A stretch of 6,760 nucleotides of DNA, taken from positions 1 to 6,760 of the forward strand of contig CAZCRE010000072.1 of assembly GCA_964501075.1 (NCBI GenBank), read 5' to 3'. The notes under the pieces were generated by a model, which ran no database searches, was not told where the DNA came from, and worked only from the letters and a program-made list of their open reading frames with translations. The position numbers were made by a program, and so were the translations under genes. Shown here in pieces: positions 1 through 5,401 of this stretch; positions within the stretch are counted from its first letter, which is position 1, and every line of letters starts with the position of its first letter. Source of the stretch: CAZCRE01 sp964501075. Lineage in GTDB: Archaea; Thermoproteota; Bathyarchaeia; Bathyarchaeales; Bathycorpusculaceae.

Positions 1-1101
1 GATCTGACTCTCTTGGGGTTCCTAGTATTTGCTGATCCGCCGAAAAAGGACGCTAACCAAGCCTTAGAGAAACTGAAAAAGATGGGTGTGGACGTCAAGA
101 TACTTACTGGCGATAACGAACTTGTTGCACGAAAGATTTGTGATGACATCCAGGTTCCAGTTAAGAAAGTAGTTATGGGTCCGGATTTGGCTCAGATGAG
201 CTTAAATGAAATGAGAGTTGCAGTCGAAGATGCGACTGTATTTGCTCGAATTACGCCAGAACAGAAACTGGATATTATCAAGGCGCTTAAAGCGAATAAA
301 CATGTAGTTGGCTTTATGGGGGACGGAGTTAATGATGCTCCAGCACTCTTTGAGGCTGATGTAGGCATCTCTGTGGATACTGCGGTTGATGTGTCCAAAG
401 ATGCGGCAGACATTGTGCTTTTGGAGAAGGATCTGCAGGTTCTTTCTGATGGCATAAATGAAGGACGGAAGATATTCGGCAATACAACGAAGTATATCTT
501 GATGGGGACTAGCTCCAACTTTGGAAACATGCTAAGTGCTGCAGTGGCATCCGTCTTTCTGCCATTCTTGCCGATGCTTCCTATGCAGATATTGTTCATG
601 AATTTGCTTTATGATGTGGCCAATTTTACCCTTCCAACCGACGCGGTTGATGAAGAGTATACGAAATGGCCAAAGCGCTGGGACATGGGCTTTGTCAGGA
701 AATTCACCCTCTTCTTTGGTCCTTTCAGTTCGCTTTATGACTTCCTCACGTTCGGTATTATGCTTTTCATATTCGGAGCTGCGTCCGCAACGCCACAGGC
801 GGCGGCTCTGTTTCAAAGTGGATGGTTTGTAGAGTCGTTCTGGACAGAGGTCTTTGTGATTTTCGTGATCAGAACCAGGCGGATTCCGTTCTTCACTAGT
901 CGCCCCGGAAAGTGGCTTGCTATACTCACCATCTCAGCAGTGGTCTTTGGGACAATCGTGCCATTTACGATTCTTGGGGGCGCCCTAGGCTTTACCGCAT
1001 TGCCAGTCGAATATTGGGGCCTGTTGATATTGATGGTTGTCACTTACCTGCTGCTGGTAGACGCGGGAAAGGTGTTTTTCTACAAAATCTGCAAGTTCTG
1101 A
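1..1101 (+). CDS. mgtA: Mg2+-importing P-type ATPase (MgtA/P-IIIB type), C-terminal part; 5' end outside window
   Basis: The reading frame is open from base 1, so the gene starts upstream; the TTG at 13 is internal. About 366 residues are visible, against roughly 900 for the family. Numbering from the TTG codon, the P-domain motif LTGDN is at 31-35 and the hinge motif GDGVNDAP at 103-110, followed by the typical ADVGISVD and AADIVLLEK stretches. Six hydrophobic segments follow (about 165-185, 188-208, 228-255, 273-290, 300-325 and 333-358), matching M5-M10. The M6-like segment has N197 and D201 in NLLYD, characteristic of MgtA-type pumps. The phosphorylated DKTGT aspartate and the TGE loop should lie upstream and cannot be checked. 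Known role of the family: ATP-driven Mg2+ uptake across the cytoplasmic membrane. A small membrane-protein gene follows after 13 bases, probably in the same transcript. MgtA is favoured over Ca2+ or H+ pumps because of the M5-M6 sequence. Confidence 0.93.
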   Translation, partial: DLTLLGFLVFADPPKKDANQALEKLKKMGVDVKILTGDNELVARKICDDIQVPVKKVVMGPDLAQMSLNEMRVAVEDATVFARITPEQKLDIIKALKANKHVVGFMGDGVNDAPALFEADVGISVDTAVDVSKDAADIVLLEKDLQVLSDGINEGRKIFGNTTKYILMGTSSNFGNMLSAAVASVFLPFLPMLPMQILFMNLLYDVANFTLPTDAVDEEYTKWPKRWDMGFVRKFTLFFGPFSSLYDFLTFGIMLFIFGAASATPQAAALFQSGWFVESFWTEVFVIFVIRTRRIPFFTSRPGKWLAILTISAVVFGTIVPFTILGGALGFTALPVEYWGLLILMVVTYLLLVDAGKVFFYKICKF

Positions 1102-1114
1102 GGAGTAGAATTCG

Positions 1115-1432
1115 ATGGAATTTGATTTGTTTAACTGGTGGGTCATAAGCATTAGTTTCAGCATAGTTTTTCTAACGTTAGTCAGCATTTATTTGTATTC
1201 AAACCGGAATTGCGAGAAAGCGAAAGAGAAAAAGAAAAACGCCACTACGCTTGCAAGAAACTTCATTTTTGTTTTTGTTCTAATGAGTCTCCTTTTCTTC
1301 TACATAGTTTCAGTCAGAATCGGGTCAGCTCCACTTTTCGCCGCAGGAAACATAGTTGTTGAAGTCATCCTCATAGCATACCTGTTCAAGAACAGAACTA
1401 GGACACCTGAAGAAACTTCAAACAACCATTGA
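1115..1432 (+). CDS. Small three-helix membrane protein of unknown function
   Basis: This is a 105-residue protein that I do not recognise. Three hydrophobic segments are visible at about 8-28, 49-67 and 73-91. A Lys/Glu-rich stretch (34-41, CEKAKEKK) separates the first two, and the C-terminal tail (92-105) is polar. The positive-inside rule would place the 30-48 loop in the cytoplasm. The ATG at 1115 is supported by a Shine-Dalgarno sequence, GAGGAG at 1100-1105, which overlaps the TGA of the preceding Mg2+ ATPase gene. The spacing of 13 bases after that stop implies co-transcription and perhaps translational coupling. It may be an accessory or regulatory subunit of the pump, by loose analogy to the small membrane proteins that act on bacterial MgtA, but this rests only on position. 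It ends 27 bases before the convergent DUF35 gene. Confidence 0.75.
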   Translation: MEFDLFNWWVISISFSIVFLTLVSIYLYSNRNCEKAKEKKKNATTLARNFIFVFVLMSLLFFYIVSVRIGSAPLFAAGNIVVEVILIAYLFKNRTRTPEETSNNH

Positions 1433-1434
1433 TG

Positions 1435-1470
1435 AAAAAAGCCAAGGTATTACGGAAATTCACGCTGGCT
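1435..1470 (-). terminator. Hairpin plus T-run terminator candidate after the short DUF35 gene
   Basis: Read on the minus strand, AGCCA (1470-1466) pairs with TGGCT (1444-1440), with a 21-base loop, and is followed directly by T residues (1440-1435). The left arm lies in the last codons of the DUF35 gene, which stops at 1460-1462. U-rich tracts alone can terminate archaeal transcription, so the T-run may matter more than the weak stem. It sits in the 27-base gap between convergent genes. Confidence 0.4.
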
Positions 1471-1861
1471 TGAAGTAGTACCGCGGCCATTGTGGCCATT
1501 GCTGGGTTGCCGTGCAAGTCCCAAAGTCAAACGCCAATTCCATGCCTATCTTTATTTGTTCAGAGGCCACGCCTCTGATCATGCCAGGGATTCGAACTCC
1601 GTCTTCTAGTTGTACTATGCCCACGGCGTACGGAGCCATTGACTGGAATTGTGCCGGCGCCACTTCAATGATCGTGTAAGTCAGAAGCTTACCTTTCTGG
1701 GGGATCTCTTTCCACTCGAATTCATTTGAGAAGCACTCGTCGCACAGTGGCCTTGGCGGAAGATGGACTTTCCCGCATTTCTTGCACTTTCCAGCCAGCA
1801 GTTTTCCTTGAAGCACATTCTTGTAGAACTGCTCAATGGTAAAATCAGATTGTTCACTCAT
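1460..1861 (-). CDS. DUF35 zinc-ribbon/OB-fold protein (short form), partner of the adjacent thiolase
   Basis: This 133-residue protein has the usual length for a single DUF35 protein. Numbered from the ATG at 1861, an amphipathic N-terminal helix (about 8-22, ending in QGKLLAGK) precedes a four-cysteine zinc ribbon (C26, C29, C40, C43; C-x2-C-x10-C-x2-C). An OB-fold beta region follows (about 48-130, with the family-like EWKEIPQKGKLLTYT). Family knowledge: such proteins bind thiolases and HMG-CoA synthase in archaea and help bind CoA or channel acyl groups. The ATG at 1861 is preferred over the in-frame TTG two codons upstream. AGGAGAGG at 1868-1875 is well placed for the ATG but too close for the TTG. 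Only two bases separate this ATG from the TGA of the upstream thiolase, so the pair is translationally coupled and probably forms a complex. Confidence 0.9.
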   Translation of the reverse strand: MSEQSDFTIEQFYKNVLQGKLLAGKCKKCGKVHLPPRPLCDECFSNEFEWKEIPQKGKLLTYTIIEVAPAQFQSMAPYAVGIVQLEDGVRIPGMIRGVASEQIKIGMELAFDFGTCTATQQWPQWPRYYFKPA

Positions 1862-1863
1862 CT

Positions 1864-3036
1864 TCAACCTCTCCTGTAAATGTGAACGGTGGCAGTCGCC
1901 CCTGAACCCCCAACGTTATGAGTCAAGCCAACCTCTGCATCCTTCACTTGTCTCTTGTCAGCGTTCCCAGTCAATTGCAGATACATCTCATATGCCTGGC
2001 CTGTTCCCGTGGCTCCAACCGGGTGCCCCTTTGCCTTGAGCCCTCCGCTTGTGTTTACTGGAATCCTTCCGCCAAGCTTCGTTTCCCCATCCTCAACCAG
2101 TTCGCCACCCTCTCCCAACTCGCAGAAGCCCAAGTCCTCATACGCAATTATCTCAGCAATGGTGAAACAGTCGTGCACCTCTGCACAATCAATATCACTC
2201 GGCTTCAGTTCTGCCATGTCATAGGCTTTCTTTGCCGCAATCTTCGCTGCTTCCAAGGAGGTGAGTGTTTCCCTTTCGTACAGGCCTATAGTGTCACTTG
2301 CCTGACCGCTCCCGACTATGTGAACGGGCAAATCCGTGAACTTCCTAGCTAACTCGGGTTTTGTTAAGATTAGACAGCTTGCCCCATCCGTGATCAAGGA
2401 GCAGTCATAAAGCTTGAGTGGCCATGCAATGACCCGTGAAGACATGACGTTCTCTAAGGTTATCTCCTTCTGAATCTGTGCCTTTGGGTTTAGGCTTCCG
2501 TGATAATGGTTTTTCACAGCCACGTTCGCCAACTGTTCTTCAGTCGTGCCATAATCATGCATGTGCGCAGTCGCCATCAAAGCGTAGAGGCCTGGGAAAG
2601 TTATTCCGTGCCATTGTTCAAACGGGTAGTCCGAAGCCATCGCAAGGAATTCCGTAACTTCCGCTGTGGTGCGATGAGTCATCTTCTCCACTCCACCCAC
2701 CATAACAACGTCAGCTAGGCCTGAAAGTACGGCTTGAATAGCAGTTCTTAACGCTGCTCCTGAAGAAGCACATGCTGCCTCTGTTCGCGTAGCAGGTACG
2801 TGCAGCAAACCAGCCCAATCAGCCATTGTAGCACCCGTATGTCCTTGATGCTCATATGATTCTCCCATGTGTCCGACAAAAAGGGCTTGAATGTCATTCT
2901 TAGGGTTCAGCTTGGGGCAACGGTCAAAGGCTTCCTTGACTGCTTCAGCGAAAATCTCCCTTCCATACATGCCTTCCCGTTTTCCAAACTTTGAAAGACC
3001 AGCAGACACTATCGAAACAAGTGGTTTGCCCTTCAA
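1864..3036 (-). CDS. Archaeal-type thiolase (acetyl-CoA acetyltransferase family), active-site residues intact
   Basis: The protein has 390 residues from the TTG at 3036. That start has GGAG at 3046-3043, six bases away. The longer start (TTG at 3048, 394 residues) has no such site. In the longer numbering the nucleophile is C93 in EAACASSG. H292 lies in EVHDCF, H342 in KGHPVGATG, and H377 in THNVGGSG, which replaces the CxG motif of bacterial thiolases. This is the SCP2-thiolase-like pattern seen in archaea. Family chemistry: reversible Claisen condensation or thiolysis of acyl-CoAs in the cytosol. The DUF35 gene immediately downstream (2-base gap) suggests the thiolase-DUF35 complex known from archaeal mevalonate synthesis, where HMG-CoA synthase is the third partner. 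No HMG-CoA synthase is visible here, so a role in fatty-acid or other acyl-CoA breakdown is equally possible. It has its own TATA box at 3083-3088. Confidence 0.92.
   Translation of the reverse strand: MKGKPLVSIVSAGLSKFGKREGMYGREIFAEAVKEAFDRCPKLNPKNDIQALFVGHMGESYEHQGHTGATMADWAGLLHVPATRTEAACASSGAALRTAIQAVLSGLADVVMVGGVEKMTHRTTAEVTEFLAMASDYPFEQWHGITFPGLYALMATAHMHDYGTTEEQLANVAVKNHYHGSLNPKAQIQKEITLENVMSSRVIAWPLKLYDCSLITDGASCLILTKPELARKFTDLPVHIVGSGQASDTIGLYERETLTSLEAAKIAAKKAYDMAELKPSDIDCAEVHDCFTIAEIIAYEDLGFCELGEGGELVEDGETKLGGRIPVNTSGGLKAKGHPVGATGTGQAYEMYLQLTGNADKRQVKDAEVGLTHNVGGSGATATVHIYRRG
1868..1875 (-). promoter_or_regulatory. Shine-Dalgarno site choosing the ATG at 1861
   Basis: The minus-strand sequence AGGAGAGG lies inside the last codons of the thiolase gene. 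Its GAGG end is six bases from the ATG at 1861 and overlaps the TTG that would give a start two codons longer, so it decides in favour of the ATG and indicates coupling to the thiolase. Confidence 0.65.
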
Positions 3037-3042
3037 GGTGCT

Positions 3043-3046
3043 CTCC
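3043..3046 (-). promoter_or_regulatory. Shine-Dalgarno site favouring the TTG start at 3036
   Basis: GGAG on the minus strand is followed by six bases and then TTG at 3036-3034. The alternative TTG at 3048 overlaps this site, has no purine-rich site of its own, and would need near-leaderless initiation. An ATG at 3052-3050 is out of frame, and an in-frame TAG at 3066-3064 rules out starts further upstream. Confidence 0.5.
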
Positions 3047-3082
3047 AACCATGAAGACTTGTACTATAGTCTGAGTGGCTGA

Positions 3083-3097
3083 TTTAAACATTTTTTC
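3083..3097 (-). promoter_or_regulatory. Archaeal promoter (BRE/TATA) of the orthodox thiolase-DUF35 pair
   Basis: On the minus strand a purine-rich BRE-like stretch (GAAAAAATG, 3097-3089) precedes a TATA-like TTTAAA box (3088-3083). A start of transcription about 26 bases downstream would fall near 3060. That gives a leader of about 24 bases to the TTG at 3036, long enough to carry the GGAG site. Confidence 0.55.
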
Positions 3098-3145
3098 AAC
3101 TACAAAGACAAAACCTATCTGGTGTGCTGGAGTTGAGCTTTTGTG

Positions 3146-3157
3146 AGAACACGTTCT
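3146..3157. repeat. 12-base dyad AGAAC-AC-GTTCT upstream of the orthodox thiolase promoter
   Basis: Two perfect five-base arms (AGAAC at 3146-3150 and GTTCT at 3153-3157) are separated by two bases. The centre lies about 65 bases upstream of the TATA box at 3083-3088. The size would suit a dimeric regulator, but a dyad this short can occur by chance. Confidence 0.25.
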
Positions 3158-3241
3158 GATAATCTAAACGCGTGATGATAGAAATGAGAAACGGCTGGGC
3201 CTTGCTTTCAGGTATTTGTCAGTTGTTTTGAAATGGATATA

Positions 3242-3276
3242 AGAAAAATGGAGCTTGGGCTTCTCAGTGTAGCCCA
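3242..3276 (-). terminator. Hairpin and T-rich terminator candidate after the long DUF35 gene
   Basis: On the minus strand, just after the TAG at 3284-3286, TGGGCT (3276-3271) pairs perfectly with AGCCCA (3261-3256) around a nine-base loop. A T-rich stretch follows (3249-3242, ATTTTTCT). This fits termination between the two thiolase-DUF35 modules. The T-run lies about six bases from the stem, so it may act as an archaeal U-tract signal rather than a bacterial-type terminator. Confidence 0.5.
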
Positions 3277-3283
3277 GTGGAGC

Positions 3284-3970
3284 CTATTTGGGGCCGAAGG
3301 TTTTCTTGACCCACGCCCTCGTTTTTTCCATGTCCTCTCTGAAGCGCTCGAGTTCTTCTGCGGTTCGCTTCGGCGGCACTGGTTCTTCTGCTGGGGTCGC
3401 ATAAACGTCCAGAAGGTCTCCTTTTGGGTTCTTGGCAATGTGTATGTTCACTTTGAGACCGATGTTGACCTTTTCAGGGTCAATCTCCCTCATGGTCATT
3501 GGAAGGCAAGTGTTTGTTCCATCGATTCTGACCATTGCCCCGACTAGGGGTTGCAGATGTGCCATCGAAGGCCATGCTATGGCCATGATTGTGTGAGCGT
3601 GTACGACGCCTTTCTTGGGTAGCTCGGTCCACTCGGTTTCTTTCAGTCTGCATTCTGGGTTGAAGCAGTGTGCGCGTGGTGGGCAGTAGACTAGTCCGCA
3701 TTTCGGGCATTTTGTTCCGTAGAGTCTTCCCTCTAGCAAGCCGATGAAGAATTTCGAGACCTTGCCATAGCTGTGATGGAACATGCTGCCATGTGGGCGA
3801 TGGACTACAAGGAACTTCTCAGGCTTTAGCTCGTTCAGTGTTGGTCCGTCGTTCATTTCTATGATTTTCCAGCCTTCAGGTCTCCAGCCGCCCTTGCGCT
3901 CCCATTCGTCCCACGATTTCTCGTCGATCTTGGTTTCCTTCAGAATCTTTTCTGGTCCGGGTTGTTTCAC
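3284..3970 (-). CDS. Long DUF35 zinc-ribbon/OB-fold protein, partner of the cysteine-less thiolase-fold protein
   Basis: This 228-residue protein is about 95 residues longer than its short homologue in the window. Residues 1-70 form an unusual Trp-rich N-terminal extension (W20, W23, W29, W34). The DUF35 core then begins with a helix (FFIGLLEGRLYGTK, 74-87) and a zinc ribbon (C88, C91, C102, C107; C-x2-C-x10-C-x4-C). An OB-fold-like region follows at about 112-192. The charged tail 201-228 should be helical or coiled. The start is GTG at 3970, chosen because GGAGGTG lies seven bases upstream. That site is inside the end of the upstream thiolase-fold gene, with a four-base gap between stop and start. 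Family knowledge: DUF35 proteins bind thiolase-fold enzymes and often complete a CoA-ester binding site. The extension could give substrate specificity or hold a multi-subunit complex together, which is inference. Confidence 0.9.
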   Translation of the reverse strand: MKQPGPEKILKETKIDEKSWDEWERKGGWRPEGWKIIEMNDGPTLNELKPEKFLVVHRPHGSMFHHSYGKVSKFFIGLLEGRLYGTKCPKCGLVYCPPRAHCFNPECRLKETEWTELPKKGVVHAHTIMAIAWPSMAHLQPLVGAMVRIDGTNTCLPMTMREIDPEKVNIGLKVNIHIAKNPKGDLLDVYATPAEEPVPPKRTAEELERFREDMEKTRAWVKKTFGPK

Positions 3971-3974
3971 CGTT

Positions 3975-5267
3975 TTACACCTCCAACACTACAGCGCCAG
4001 CTTGGCATCCTGTGCCCCCGTGTCCATGAATGAACGCTTTCTTTGGTTTGCTCAGTTGCCTTCCAGGCGCGCCCCACTTCTTAGCGATCTGGTTACTCAA
4101 CTGCCAGTAGCTGTCCACCACTTGGGCGATTGACGTTGAGCCTACAGCGTGGCCTTGAGCGGTTAGGGCGCCGCTGAGTTGACATGGAAGCTCCCCACTG
4201 CGTTGAATTACGCCGTCTCTGAGTAGTTGTTTTCCTTCGCCGCGTTTACAGAAGTCAAAGTCCTCAAGCCCGGCTAAGACTACGCCTGCGTAGGGGTCGA
4301 AGATCTCGACAAAGCTGATTTCTTTTCTCGGGTTCTTGACGCCCGCGTCCTTGTACGCCATTCTCGCGGAGACTCTTAATGAGCCGAAGTTGCAGAGGTC
4401 AGGGTACGGTGACAGGGGTTTTGGAATGTGTTTGGGCCATATTTTCTCGTCTTCAGGGTACAAGCCTTTCCACGCTGGGTTGTCTGGTCTGTCTCCAGCT
4501 CTCATAGTGTCTGAGCCAAAGCCCACGCCTGTTAGCCAAATTGGGTTGTCAGTCAGCTTCTTTGTCAGTTCCTCGTTTGCCAAGAGCATGGCAGATGCAC
4601 CTTCGCTTGTCATTGCACACTCGTAGAGCCTATAGGGCCACGAAATTAAACGCGACTTGTACACATCGTCAACGGTGATCTTGCGTAATCCGTTCTGGGC
4701 GGGCCATTGTGCATACGGGTTCTCAAGCGAGTTGTTGTGAGCCAAAACGGCTACTTCCGCCAAGTCTTCTTCAGTGTCTCCGTAGACTTGCATTCGACGA
4801 GCCTCCATAGTTGCATAAAAAGCGTTGTAGGTGAAGCCAGAGACGAAATCCCAGTCTGTGTCTCCTGCGATCGCTATGGCCTCGTTCACTTTCTGGATTG
4901 GCATTTCGTTCATTTTCTCCCATCCGACTACGAGAACGGCTGGGAACATGCCTGATCGAATCCACAGAGCCGCGTTTATTATGGCGTCTATGGGTGTGGC
5001 TCCGCCTGATTCAACACGGTATGATGGAACACCGCTCAGTCCCAGGTAGTCGTTTATTATCCAGTGCATGCATTGTTGTTGCTCTAGGATATCGCTGAAA
5101 TAGGAATAGCAGCATGCATAGCCTTTCCTTATGAAGTCTCCGAGTTCCAGTTCTGGAACGTCGTCGAGTATCATTTTTACGGCTTCTGCACACATTTCTT
5201 CCTGTAGTGTGTGTCGTGGGTTGTCAAACCTTGATATGCTGCCAGCGACTATTCCGACTTTTTTCAA
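3975..5267 (-). CDS. Thiolase-fold protein lacking the nucleophilic cysteine (possible non-thiolase CoA-ester enzyme)
   Basis: This 430-residue protein is a thiolase-superfamily member that aligns through its length with the orthodox thiolase in this window. Shared blocks include GWEKM (115-119, against GGVEKM), SRLISWPYRLYECAMTSEGAS (205-225, against SRVIAWPLKLYDCSLITDGAS), GHAVGSTS (372-379) and HGHGGTG (414-420). The catalytic positions are altered. The nucleophile block EAACASSG becomes ESGGATPI, with G89 in place of Cys. EVHDCF becomes EIFDPY, with F323 in place of His. The GHP-type His (H373) and the C-terminal His (H414) remain. A Pro/Trp-rich insertion of about 30 residues lies at 255-295. 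Classical thiolase chemistry therefore looks unlikely. The paired DUF35 gene four bases downstream recalls thiolase-fold aldolases such as Ltp2, which act with a DUF35 partner. A structural or regulatory role is also possible. The TTG start at 5267 has GAGGTG five bases upstream. Confidence 0.9.
   Translation of the reverse strand: MKKVGIVAGSISRFDNPRHTLQEEMCAEAVKMILDDVPELELGDFIRKGYACCYSYFSDILEQQQCMHWIINDYLGLSGVPSYRVESGGATPIDAIINAALWIRSGMFPAVLVVGWEKMNEMPIQKVNEAIAIAGDTDWDFVSGFTYNAFYATMEARRMQVYGDTEEDLAEVAVLAHNNSLENPYAQWPAQNGLRKITVDDVYKSRLISWPYRLYECAMTSEGASAMLLANEELTKKLTDNPIWLTGVGFGSDTMRAGDRPDNPAWKGLYPEDEKIWPKHIPKPLSPYPDLCNFGSLRVSARMAYKDAGVKNPRKEISFVEIFDPYAGVVLAGLEDFDFCKRGEGKQLLRDGVIQRSGELPCQLSGALTAQGHAVGSTSIAQVVDSYWQLSNQIAKKWGAPGRQLSKPKKAFIHGHGGTGCQAGAVVLEV
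3978..3984 (-). promoter_or_regulatory. Strong Shine-Dalgarno site for the GTG start at 3970
   Basis: GGAGGTG on the minus strand overlaps the last codons and stop of the upstream thiolase-fold gene and lies seven bases from the GTG at 3970. It supports the GTG start and coupled translation of the pair. Confidence 0.75.
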
Positions 5268-5272
5268 TTTAA

Positions 5273-5278
5273 CACCTC
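5273..5278 (-). promoter_or_regulatory. Shine-Dalgarno site selecting the TTG start at 5267
   Basis: GAGGTG on the minus strand is five bases from TTG at 5267-5265. Two nearby ATG codons (5283-5281 and 5280-5278) are out of frame with the protein, so the TTG is the supported start. Confidence 0.7.
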
Positions 5279-5310
5279 ATCATTTGAGTGATTTAGTTAG
5301 TGCATTCCAA

Positions 5311-5320
5311 CAAATATATG
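5311..5320 (-). promoter_or_regulatory. TATA box of the cysteine-less thiolase/long DUF35 unit
   Basis: CATATATTTG on the minus strand lies about 48 bases before the TTG start. A transcription start about 26 bases downstream of its centre would fall near 5290, giving a leader of roughly 23 bases that contains the GAGGTG site. The box sits in the 134-base gap after the MscS gene, so this module is probably transcribed separately from MscS. Confidence 0.5.
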
Positions 5321-5401
5321 ACACTTACGGAGAACATCTTTCAAATCTCACATGCTTACAACAACTGTCTTAGAACTAGTCGAACTCGCCTATTGAAACA
5401 T

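Larger units (their letters stand above)
3049..3283. other. 235-base intergenic region between the two thiolase-DUF35 modules
   Basis: No credible gene is seen here. It contains the terminator-like hairpin of the long DUF35 gene (3242-3276), the promoter of the orthodox thiolase (3083-3097) and a small dyad at 3146-3157. The gap implies that the two modules are separate transcription units, although both point the same way. Confidence 0.6.

Noticed and set aside
192..599. Long minus-strand open frame opposite the Mg2+ ATPase gene
   Set aside because: It lies entirely inside a strongly conserved P-type ATPase coding region, and its translation is Ser/Thr-rich without recognisable domains. It is a shadow frame.
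1918..2352. Plus-strand open frame inside the orthodox thiolase gene
   Set aside because: The thiolase on the other strand has intact family motifs through this stretch. The plus-strand protein has no recognisable pattern and no promoter.
3184..3231. A 15-codon plus-strand ORF in the intergenic region (ATG at 3184, TGA at 3229), considered as a leader peptide
   Set aside because: There is no convincing Shine-Dalgarno or promoter, no run of regulatory codons, and no plus-strand gene downstream that it could control.
3975..5267. Possibility that the missing Cys reflects a frameshift or pseudogene
   Set aside because: The frame is intact over 430 codons, with later conserved blocks, a good start site and a coupled partner gene. 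The altered motif stays in frame on both sides, so a decayed gene is unlikely.
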